Positions 37,601 to 49,600 of a DNA stretch of 64,000 nucleotides are shown here, one piece after another. The DNA is from Lunularia cruciata. Lineage: Eukaryota; Streptophyta; Marchantiopsida; Lunulariales; Lunulariaceae. The stretch spans positions 40,901,034-40,965,033 of the forward strand of contig OX419762.1 of assembly GCA_948567375.1 (NCBI GenBank). The letters run 5' to 3'. Below the pieces are notes generated by a model. The model saw nothing but the letters and a program-made list of their open reading frames with translations. It did not search any database and was not told the origin of the DNA. Both the position numbers and the translations under genes were made by a program. Position 1 is the stretch's first letter. Each line of letters begins with the position of its first letter.

Positions 37601-40600
37601 TTTTCACCTTGGGAAGAAATCATTCCTTCCTTCACATACAAACCTGGAGTCTCTTTCTTCTCATTGATGGTCCCAACCTTAGACACAACAAGGCTTGGGT
37701 GGCTCTTTGAACTGAAGATTGAGCTCCAACGGTCAGTTCTCTTTGCCGGTGTATCTGGAGCAGGAAAAAGTGCAATTGTGCTCGACCTTATCAACAAATT
37801 AGCTGAAACCAAGAATATGATGGCGATTGTGCTGAACTTCAGTGCACAAACTACTGCTATTGCCACTCAGGTGCTCACCCTTTCATCTCATCAGTTAGAT
37901 AAGAATTTCTTTTTTCTTTGTGAAACCAAAATCCAGTTTGCTCATATCTCTGTTAAATCGCTTTTCACGTCCAGCCAATATTCTGAAAGGAGTTCTCTGG
38001 CTCTGTAGGAAGCGATTGAAAGTAAGCTGGAAAAGAAGGGAAAAAATCGATTCGGGGGCCCGTTTGGCAAAAAGATCGTCTGCTTTGTGGATGATGTAAA
38101 CATGCCGATGAGGGAGAAATACTTTGCACAGCCACCTATTGAGCTGCTTAGACAATTTCAAGACTTCAGAGGATTTTACGATCGTGTGCATCTTTTCTGG
38201 AAGGAAATTGCTGATATGACTATTGCTGCAGCTTGTGGTCCACCTGGAGGTGGTAGGAACGAGGTAGGTTCATACTTCTTTTCGTTCCAGGTAGAACATT
38301 AATAGAGTTCTCGTCTATATAGTAGGACTCATATAACGCTTTTGGTTGCAGGTGACACCGCGGTTTTTCCGCCATTTTAGCATGGTTAGCGTGCAGCCCC
38401 CAACAGACATGACCTTACGAACCATTTTCGGGGCTATACTGAGTGGATTCCTATCTCTTTTTCCTGCTGAGTGCAAACCCTATACGAAGCCCATAGTTGA
38501 CTGCAGTATTGAGGTGTTCATGAGGATGAGTCAGGAACTCTTACCTACGCCAGAGAAATCGCATTACACCTTCAACCTTCGGGACGTCTCTAAGATCTTC
38601 CAGGTCTCTTTGCCTGAGCAACAGCTGCTTTTCGTAACCCTGAAACAGAAAGACAAAATCATGTCAAGCATGTTTTGTTGTTTCAAATATGTTGAATGAA
38701 ATTCATTTCAGTACAAAATGAAGGAAAAAATAGAGAATGAAGAAGACAAGCGGCGATACCGAATTTGAAAAACATTTTTCTTTTTGGCTTAGATTTTAGT
38801 CAATTGATCTATTACATGCTTGCTAAGTCCGTCCACATCTTATTGCGACTCAGGGAATCCTGATGGTGAAGCCTGTAGACTGTGCAACAAAGAAACAATT
38901 GCGATCGCTCTGGATTCATGAAAGCATGCGTGTGTTTCATGATCGGCTAATCAATGCCGAAGACAAGCTCTACTTTACAACTGTAGTGCATGAACTTCTA
39001 AAGCGCAGTATGGATACTATAGAAAGTCACAAAGAGATATTCGAGGACCAAGGCATCATGTATGCAGACTTTCTGAGACCTGGCTATGCTGCTGAAGATC
39101 GCCGTTATGAGCAGGTACACTTCAAGTGTGACCTTGTGCGTTCTTTCAGCATACTACTTCCACGTTGCACGAAAGATAGAGTAAATTAGCGAGCGAGCGA
39201 GCATCCTTGGTGAGAAGGGGACTGAGTTGAAGAGGGTCTATTTCATAGTAGCTGGGATTTTGATATACCATTAGTAATTGACCTCACGACCCATGTACAA
39301 GAGCTGTGAAGTATGAATATTTGTGACATTTGCATACGTCCACGCCGATATAGTATGCGTTACGTGTGGAGTATCACAGAGACGGAGTACAAACTCATCA
39401 TGTCAAAATTCCTGTGGCCACAGTATTCTTCCTACAAAGAAGAATACTGAATGACATGTTTATTTCCGAGGAGTTTTTGCACCTTCTTCCTCTCTCCTTA
39501 TTCGCACGGCTCTGAAGCTTAACAAAACACAGGCAGAGTTTTTGAACCATTCTTAAATGGTCTATCATTTTAATTGTGTGCCCTAGTTGCACAGGCAGAG
39601 TATCCATGAGAACCTTTCCTTCTAGTCTTTGAAGTAGATGGTCTATCCTCAGTCATTTTGACTTCTGATGTACAGACATCCTAGCACTCAGCTTTCTGGT
39701 CTCACCAGAGTAGACACTCCTGATTGCACTCAGCAATATTCAACTCACTCTCTCTCAGAGCCTTCAAAGATAGTACACAGCAGCACTCACACAGCATGAA
39801 AGGTACCCCAGTGGGAAGCAGCATAGAACACAGCTTAAACAAGGTACAAGGTCCTGGGAATGATCCTTGTATGAGAACTTACCTTAACATGAGCAGAGAG
39901 CACTCATATATATACACAAGCAAGCTCTAGCAGGTTGCTTTGCAGAGCCCTAATTGAGGCTACGCCCTCACTTCACCCTAATCATGTATCTAGTCTAATC
40001 ATGTATCTAGTCTGATGAGAACCTTTCCTTCTAGTCTTTGAAGTAGATGGTCTATCCTCAGTCATTCTGACTTCTGATGTATCAGACATCCTAGCACTCA
40101 GCTTTCCTAGTCTCACCAGAGTAGACACTCCTAATTGCACTCAGCAATATTCAACTCACTCTCTCTCAGAGCCTTCAAAGATAGCACACAGCAGCACTCA
40201 CGCAGCATGAAAGGTACCCCAGTGGGAAGCAGCATAGAACACACCCTAAACAAGGTACAAGGTGCTGGGAATGATCCTTGTATGAGAACTTACCTTAACA
40301 TGAGCAGAGAGCACTCATATATATACACAAGCAAGCTCTAGCAGGTTGCTTTGCAGAGCCCTAATTGAGGCTGCGCCCTCACTTCACCCTAATCATGTAT
40401 CTAGCCTAATCATGTATCTAGTCTAATCATGTATCTAGTCTAATCAGGTATCTAGCCTAGTCATGTATCTAGTCAAACTCGAGATTATCACAACTAACAC
40501 TCCCACTTAATGAGAGTTTAGGACTATTCCCATTTCTACAGCACATTTTATGTGTTTATCTTTAGGTAATGCTTTTGTAAACACATCAGCTGTCATCTCC

Positions 40601-43600
40601 TATGTAGGACCGTAAACTAACTTCACTACATTCTCCTTCTCTTTCTCCTCTACAAATCTTCTTCTAATCTCAATATGCTTAGTCCTCGGGTGATGTACAG
40701 GATTTTTGCTGAGTGCTATACTTCCTGTATTGTCACAATACAATGTAGTAGGACTCTCCTGCTCAAAACCCAACTCCTTAAGAAGTCTCCTGTTCCAGAT
40801 GACTTCTTGAGTAGCATTTGAGGCAACCATAAATTCTGCCTCAGTAGTAGACAGTGCAACAGATGTTTGCTGTTTACTACGCCAACTAATTGCTCCACCA
40901 CTAAGCATGATAACATATCCACTAGTTGATCTACTTTTATCTGTGTCATCTCCCCAACTAGCATCTGTATATGCTTCAAGTGTAGAAGCAAGTATGTTTC
41001 CTTGCTTTCTGTACTCCAAGAACGCATCTTGAGTACCCTTTAAGTACCTGAATACTCTCTTTATACCTTTCCAATGTACTTGTGCAGGGTTGCTAGTATA
41101 TCTAGCTAGTGCTCCCACTGCATAGCAGATATCTGGTCTTGTACAGACCATGATAAACATTAGAGAACCAAGAGCACTCTGATACAACACTTTGTCACAG
41201 AGATTCATCTCCCCATCGATGATTCTGTTGTGCTTTCCACCCCAGATCAAGAGGTGTAGAGACAGGATTCGCCTCTGTCATCTGATACTTAGCTAGTATG
41301 GATCTCACATACTGTGGTTGACTAATTCGGATCCATCCTGCTTCTCTATCTCTGCTCACTTTGATTCCCAAAACGAGTTTTGCAGGACCAAGAATAGTCA
41401 TCTCAAAAACAGAACACAAGAAATCTATCACTCCTTTGATAGATTCACTGTTCCCCAACAGCAGTAGATCATCTACATATACAGCTATGTATACATCATC
41501 TCTAGTATACACACTCATGTCAGAATCTGCTCGTTTGAAATCCTGCTCTCTCAAGTATGAGTCTAGTTTCTCATACCAGGCTCTAGGAGCTTGCTTAAGA
41601 CCATATAAGGCCTTCTTAAGCAAGCATATTTTTCCTTTGCCTTCCGTATATCCATCTGGAACATCCATGTAGATAGTCTCTCTCAAATCTCCATTGAGAA
41701 AGGCTGTTTTCACATCTAACTGCTCCACTTCCCAATCTCTCTCTGCAGCAAGAGCTAGAAGCATGCGAATAGATCCATACCTGGCAACTGGTGCAAAAGT
41801 TTCTGAATAATCTATTGATGCTTTCTGATTGAAGCCCTTTGCAACAAGTCTTGCCTTGTACTTCAGGATCTCATTCTCAGCTCCACGTTTGACCCTGAAA
41901 ACCCATTTACAACCAATTGCTTTCATTCCTGGTGGTAAATCAGCTAGTACCCATGTACCATTAGTCTGAAGAGACTTCTTCTCTTTTGCTATAGCCAACT
42001 CCCACTGACTCGAATCTGGTCTGAGCAAAGCTTGCTGTAAAGTGTCTGGATCACAATCTTCATGACAGATGTAAGATTCATCTAACATCTCTTATGATAG
42101 AAAGCCAAGTCTGTCAATAGGTTTTCTATCTCTCTGTGATCTTCTTGGCTCTGTGCCGAGAAGTTTCATGTCATCTTTTGACATCTCAGGAATCTCACTC
42201 AGAGATTCTGCATCTGCAGTCTGCTTCTGGAAGTCTTCTTCTGTAGTATCAGAATCAGATACCACCGTCTGTTTAGGCCTTCTTGTGTACACCTTCAGAC
42301 TCTCCTTGACTGAGAAGAAGCACTGAACAGACCAGAATCTCTCAAATCATTAAAATTCATCTCTAGGTCCCTCTGTCTGTGCTAAACACTAGCAATCTGT
42401 TTATCACATAATCCCATGTGACAACTTCAACAGGTAGAACTTTTAGAGCTACTTTGATAGGCTGGTAGCTTGGAGGGAGAGTCCTCAAGAGATGGTTAAT
42501 CTCATATTTCTCTGTAAGGGGACACCCATCCTCCTTGACACTCTTGAAGACCTTCTGTAACTTTGACAAGTGCAAAGTAAAGTCTTCACCATCTGCAAGT
42601 TTAGTGTTCCACATCCCATCCCAGATCCTACTGGAACTTTCCAAGTCTCTCAACAGAGTAAAAATTCTTGAGCTTGAGCCAGATCTCCCAACTCCAAGCA
42701 TAAGTGTCTACTAGGTCTCTGACTTGCTCTTGCATAGCCCTTAGCAGAAACCTCCTAGTAGTAGAATGCTTGATTCTCTCCTCCTTGTTGGACTCAAGCT
42801 CATCTATATCATGAGCTTCTAATGCCAAGTCCAAACAGTCATAACTGTCTAGGATACACTTCACATCCAAAGCCCAGGCTTTGTAATTAGTGTTTCCTAG
42901 TTTCTCTAGTTCTCTGAGTTCTCCTATCAACCCCAATGGTGATTGTGGGCCCATAACCTGATGAGAACCTTTCCTTCTAGTCTTTGAAGTAGATGGTCTA
43001 TCCTCAATGATTTTGACTTCTGATGTATCAGACATCCTAGCACTCAGCTTCCTAGTCTCACCAGAGTAGACACTCCTAATTGCACTCAGCAATATTCAAC
43101 TCACTCTCTCTCAGAGCCTTCAAAGATAGTACACAGCAGCACTCACGCAGCATGAAAGGTACCCCAGTGGGAAGCAGCATAGAACACACCTTAAACAAGG
43201 TACAAGGTGCTGGGAATGATCCTTGTATGAGAACTTACCTTAACATGAGCAGAGAGCACTCATATATATACACAAGCAAGCTCTAGCAGGTTGCTTTGCA
43301 GAGCCCTAATTGAGGCTACGCCCTCACTTCACCCTAATCATGTATCTAGTCTAATCATGTATCTAGCCTAGTCATGTATCTAGTCACTAAACTCGAGATT
43401 ATCACAACTAACATAATTGTGTGCCCTAGTTGCACAGGCAGAGTATCCATGAGTTGGAATGCTCGATCTGCTGTAGATGAGACCCTTGGAAAGTGTCCCT
43501 TGAATGTAACGAGAAATTCTCTTCATAGCTTGCCAATGGTTAGGGCCAGGATTTGCCATGTTGTTAGCAACTGAACTGACAGCGTAAGCCAGATCAGGCC

Positions 43601-46600
43601 TAGTGCTAACCATAGCCCACATTAAACTACGCACTGCAGATTGATATGGTATAGTTTTCATGGAATCTCTATCATTTCTCTTTCTCTCTATCATTTTTAG
43701 GACAGTCTTGAAGACTCAATCTAGTCCTTGACTCTACAAGATTGTAAGCAGACTTACAATCTTGCATGTTAAAACGATTCAGAATTCTCTCAAATTTCTT
43801 TCTTGAGAAAGACTGATCTGTCCTTGGCTTCTGTCTCTTTTAACTTGTAGCTGAAGACAATGACTAATCTCTCCCAGATCGGTCATCTCAAAGCTATGCA
43901 TGAGAGATTCTTTCACATAGAGGAGAAGAGAAAGACTATTACTAGCAAGTATGTAGTCATCAACGTAGAGGGTAGGGTGACATAGTGAGGAGTGTATACA
44001 GTACTGAACTGACGCATAATACCTTTTTCTTTCCAAAAGAGATGGAATGCGGTAGACTTGTATTCGCCACCGTTGTCTGAATGCAGCACACAAATCTTCC
44101 GATGAAGTTGCCTTTCTGCATAGGTGATATACTCCTGGATGAAGTTGCCTTTCTGCATAGGTGATATACTCCTGGAAGCGAGTAAAAACTTCATGCTTGA
44201 ACTGGAGCAGGTACAAGAATGTATACATTGTATAGTCATCTATAAAGGCCACAAAGTACCTGTGACCAGTGTAAGTGGCAGGAGAAAGAGGGCCACAAAC
44301 ATCAGAGTGAACAATAACCAGTGGAACACTGGCTCTAGTAGCTCCTTCTTGAGGAATGTGAGTTCTAGTTTGCTTTCCATGAAGGCAAGGTGAGCAAACG
44401 GGAAATGTATTAGGACTGGTGAGATCCATCCCAGCAATCAGATTGTTGTCATGTAGGAGTTGCAGGCGATGTTTGTTGATCTGCCCTAGTCGTCGATGCC
44501 AGAGTGGGGTAATGGCTGAAGATGCAGAATTGGTTTGAGTAGATACTGCAGTTGCCTGAAGTGACGTTGAATTGGTTGGAGTATAAGTCGAAGTAGCTTT
44601 AGGTGGCTGAAGTGACTCTCCCAGCAGCCATAAATTTTCCAGTCTAGGGCAAGATGCTATCAGATTATCTAAATCATCGTAAAGTAGAATGTTGCTTTCC
44701 TTGAGACGAAAGGAACCATGCAATTTACTTAGCTAAAGTGCTGAATAGAGGTTCTTATTCAGCAATGGAATATGCAGAACATCTGCTAAAATATATGGAG
44801 TTCCTGAACAAGCAAGTTTGACAGAAACGGTTGCATGGCCTAGAACATCAAGGTTGGAACCATCTGCTAGATAAACACATCGTGGTGGTAAGTATTCCTT
44901 GTAGTCCAGGAAACAAGTGCGCCCATTTGTCATGTGCTGAGAAGCTGCAGTATCAATGTACCACCGTTGATCTTGAGTGATATTTGGAACAACGTCAACG
45001 TTGTACAAAGAAATGTGAGCTGCTGCAGTAGAGTTGGACTGGTACCAATCGTTGACTCCTTTCTCCCTTGTATCAGCAATACGTTGGCGGCAATCTTTGA
45101 TGTGATGCCCTTTCCTTGAGCAGTAATAACAGACCATGGAGGGTTTTGAAGATACCACTGCAGGAGGTCTTGAGAAAGAATTCTGATCGGATGGCCTGTG
45201 AAAAGAATCCGGTCCAGAAAATGAGTGTTGACCAGGTCTGTTGAAGGAATTCTGTCCTAAGAAAGAATTCGGACCAGGTTTGTTGAAAGAATTCTGTCCC
45301 GAAATCCTCCTTGAGAGTCGTGCTTCCGTTTCCCTTTGCCCTTGTTTCCGGCAGAAGATGTGAAGCCCTGGGTAACTGCTAGAGCAGTTGTTTGCTTCAC
45401 AAGACCTTCATGTTTCATGCTAATTTCTTCTTGAAGAAGAAGAGCAGTAACATCAAAAAGATTCAAGGTTTTCTGGCTCTGTAGTGATGGCAGAAAATGC
45501 TTGTAACTTGAAGGCATAGATCTCATCAAGTGGAGCATAGCTTGCTGATCGGGTTATTCACAGCTGCTAACGGGGTAAGTAGATCACGGAAGGTTACTAT
45601 GTGCTTAACAACACTAGCACCTTCATGCATCTTCATTGTCGTTAGTGTATTGAGTAGATACATTATAGTGACATTGGGCCTGATTTGAGAAGAGTGACGC
45701 TACTTTCAACTTGAGAGAGACACAGTGCTTCCAGGACTGGAAGAAATCTCCATTGAACTTCACGAACGTAGTATCAAAACGAATGAAAGAAGCAGCAGGA
45801 ACAGCAGCAGAAGCAGCGGCATTCGGACCAGCTGTAGGAGGCATGATGAACTTCTTGTACAGGAAGTGAACACTGAGGTTTCAAGAAAGTCGAAAGATTT
45901 TGAACCTCAAGAAAGTCGAAAGACTTTGATTGAAGAGGATATTGGAGAAACGCTCTCCCAAAATCTAGAGAGAAAAGAGAACAACGCTCTTCAGAGGATC
46001 AAGAAGTATTTCTTGCTATCCAGAAACACTGATGTGTAATAAGATCAGATCTCAGAATTTCGAAAATCGTTACTAAGGCGTCCCCTAGCAGTTAGTGAGG
46101 AATTCTAAGATTTTACGTTCTGAAACCATGTAGGAAAACGAGCAGAATGAATCGATTAACTTGAATGAAACCCTAAGTCGGGATTACAAAGATACGGAGC
46201 ACACATCGAGAGGATTGAAGGCTGTGCTATTAGGTTGACACGTAGACACTAACCAGCGCGTATATTTTAACAGGTCTTAACTAGCGCTTCCATAACAGAT
46301 CTTGTAATTGTTACAAGACTCTAAATGAGGTATGTTTTCATAAATTTCAGCACGACACACTAGTTATGTACAAATGAGATCATTATAATGCTAGTCTAAC
46401 ACCTATGTTAGATACCCTCTCGTTAGAGATCAGTTGGTAAAGAAATTTGATTCCTAGTCATTGAAAGCATTTCATCTCGTTGCACTGTATATCATTCATT
46501 GATCTGGATTATATAGTTTGCATTGTATACTATTTTGGAGGTAGACGCTCAACTCTCAGGACCAACAATGGTGTTACCATACCTTGCTAATTCATTTATT

Positions 46601-49600
46601 CACATATTTCTGGAGTAACGGAAGTCTTGTGTTAGAAGTATTTATGGATACACTACCACTGCTCACAGGAGTACATCAACACGGATTTCTCGGAAGCTTT
46701 TCAATCTCTCGGTGAGTAATGCACGTACAAAAGACAGGTTATGATTCAAATGCTTATGTAAGGACCCCGAGTTAAGTTACACAAGTTCAAAACGTTCACT
46801 TTTCAGGTGACAGATTTCTCGAAGCTCTCTCAACTTTTCAAGGACTACTTGGAAGACTACAACATGAGTACCCCGAAAATTATGAAACTTGTGTTCTTCA
46901 AAGATGCTATATCTCACATTGCGAGGCTTACACGTGTTTTAAGGCAACCCCGAGGAAATGCGATGCTTGTGGGAGTGGGAGGATCTGGAAAGCAGAGTCT
47001 TACTCGCTTTGCATGCTTTCTATCAGAGTACACATGTTTCCAAATCGAGCTTACAAAAGGCTATAGCAACTTAGAATTCGGGGAGGACCTCAAGAAGATT
47101 TATAAAGTCGCTGGTTAGTGCTGTGCTAAACCATTCACTGAACCTTCGGAATCTTCTGCTGTATAACCAACCTGCTGTAATTAATGTGAATAAACTTGTT
47201 GTGACAATCAATTTATTCAAAAAGACGTTCATACGTTTAAAACCATGATCACTATATATGGTTCAAAAGGACCGCTCGCCAACAGGTAGCTGCAATGACG
47301 AAGTTAAGATGGATGAAGTTAAGTTAGCATTATCTTCACTGGATTAAAGGGCTTGTAAAACAAAGAGATTTATAGAATGCTTTTCTTTGCGTCTTACCTA
47401 GACTGTACCAAGGCCGTCTTGAAATTGCACCATTCATTGGGTTTCAATCGTGAAGTTTTTATTCGTATGTTGCATTTTGGGCTGATTCAAATCATGTACT
47501 GACTGGATTTGCATTTGAGAACCCAGGAATTGATGGCAAACCGATTACTTTCCTCTTTACGGATACCCAGATTGTTAACGAAGGCTTTGTGGAAGACATC
47601 AACAATTTACTGAACTCGGGGGAGGTGCCAGGATTGTTTAGTCTTGATGAGAAAGATCGTTTATGTGTGGACATCAGAGAATATGCTCTCACTCTCGGGA
47701 TACCCTTAACCAAGGATTCACTATATAACTGCTTTATCAACAGGTCTCGAGAGTTCATACATGTCGTGCTTTGCATGAGTCCAGTTGGTGAAGCTCTTAG
47801 ATCGAGATGCCGCCAATTCCCATCCCTTATTAACTGCTGTACTATCGATTGGTTCGACGAATGGCCCGAGGAAGCTCTTCTAACTGTTAGCAATCATTTC
47901 CTAGCCGCCGTTGATTTGGGCACGGATTTGGTGAGTCATTCATGTGAACTCCAAACTTCCAGGATTGACTAAATTGATAAGTTGTGAGCATTCTACAATA
48001 TGGCATGTGCCTTTTCTATAATGAGAAAACAGGCTCCTGCCAATCAATATAATGCGTGATAATCAATCACCATTAGCTACAACAGCAGCTTCGATAACTG
48101 GCTGTGATGACTGATTCAAGGTATCTTTCATCCAGGTGAAGAACAAGGTCGCGAGTATGTGCGTATCAATTCACACGTCCGTATCAGATATGGCGACCAA
48201 GTTTTTCAATGAGCTTAGGAGGAAGTATTACATTACTCCCAAGTCATACCTTGATTGTGTGAACCTTTATGTGGAGTTGTTGAACGAGAAGCGAATTGAA
48301 AGCTATGCTGCTCAAGACAGGTTCATAAATGGTCTGAACAAGCTCAAGGAGACCAATGAACTCATAGCTACAATGAAGGTACCAAAGTAACCCTTAACAT
48401 CCCCGGTTGGAAGATCTTTCTGTCAAGCTCGTGTGATGGTTTGATCCTTGTACTTCTTTCCCTTTTGATTGTTCCATCTATTTGTTTGCAAGTATTCATT
48501 CTATCGAACAAGGTTGCATTTCTTGCTTGTAGGACCAATAGCAGCTAACTCGTATTTAACCACCGCATGATGTACACTGGATGCAGATCGAACTAGGAGA
48601 GTTGCAACCAATTTTAGCAGAAAAATCTCTGATAACCGACAAACTACTGAATGAAGTATCTCTTGAGACAGCGGCCGCTCAAAAGGTGGAGGTCTATACC
48701 CAGCAGTGTATATCATTGCCCGCTGTTTAGCAGAATCTCCTGCTTAATACGAGTACATGTATCTTGCTTATCCAGATTACATTGTAAGTTTGCCTTCTCA
48801 ATCTCGAGGAAGTTCTACAAAGAGATGTGATTTGAAGAACGTGTGGTAAAGAAGAACGCGAGGCATGCCGCTGTGATCACATTTAACGGTGTATTAATCA
48901 TTAGGTCAGTCAGGAGACATCATAATGGACAACACATAAATATACAAGCATACTTAGCAGGCCTCTTGTATACCTCGAAGATTCAAAAACTTGACTTTTG
49001 CTCTTCGACTTATACGATACAGGGAATCTAGAAGTCTTAATGGCAAAAATTAGTCCCAAAACTAATTGAAATCAGAGAACCAGGTGAAAGAAACAGTGGC
49101 CATCGAGGAACAGCAAGTCAAGGTACAGGCTGCTGAGACACAGCTGATCAAGGATGATGCTCAGAAGGATTTGGATGCAGCTATGCCGGCGCTGAATGCA
49201 GCCGTGGAGGCCCTTAACTCTCTAAACAAGAGCGACATCACTGAGTTGAAGTCGTTCGCCAAACCACCATCTCTAGTTCTTCTAACAATGGAAGCGGTCT
49301 GCATCCTTCTCGGGGAGGCTGTAGGTTGGGATAGTGCCAAAAAGGTGGGTAAGATCTCTTTTCGTTCCAATTTTAGAGCAGTAGATCGCTCGAGTGGGAC
49401 TTAATATTGTTATTTTAATCATGAAATGACCAATACATTGCAGATCATGGCGGACGTTACCTTCATAAAACGGCTCATGGAGTACAACAAGGATGGAATC
49501 ACCCCCAAAATACAGAAGATGCTACAGAAATACATCCATGATCCTCAATTTGTACCAGAAGCAGTACAAAAGCAGAGTAACGCTGCCACCAGTATGTGCA

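Larger units (their letters stand above)
40013..43413 (-). mobile_element. Copia element, family 2, deletion derivative (LTR-gag-RT-RNase H-LTR)
   Basis: The 3' LTR is 40013-40499 and the 5' LTR 42959-43413 (TGTTAGTTGTG...CTCATCA on the minus strand). They differ at roughly 2% of sites plus a tandem-unit difference, so insertion was fairly recent. The PBS at 42945-42958 matches the anticodon arm of tRNA-iMet. A polypurine tract (AAGTGGGAG, minus strand) abuts the 3' LTR. Inside are gag, then a jump to the end of integrase, RT and RNase H: protease and most of integrase are deleted. It is inserted in the RNase H part of a family 1 element and lies in dynein intron 26. It could move only with help from another element. 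Confidence 0.85.
43414..46401 (-). mobile_element. Copia element, family 1, internally deleted and split by insertion
   Basis: The 5' LTR is 46129-46401 (TGTTAGACTAG...CTACA on the minus strand), with PBS TGGTTTCAGAAC at 46117-46128, two changes from the tRNA-iMet 3' site. Gag starts near 45844. The zinc knuckle and protease lie in 44733-45158 and integrase in 43913-44723. A short RT piece (TLYVDDYILASN) follows a deletion, and the RT-RNase H connection is at 43380-43694. RNase H is cut at about 43414 by the family 2 element. No 3' LTR is seen. The element sits in dynein intron 26, antisense to the gene. Confidence 0.85.

Noticed and set aside
40390-40475. 17-bp repeated units as a CRISPR-like array
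   Set aside because: The units are head-to-tail without spacers and lie in a plant LTR.
42945-42958. A tRNA-iMet gene fragment
   Set aside because: Only the anticodon arm matches, and it sits exactly at the LTR boundary, so it is a primer-binding site.
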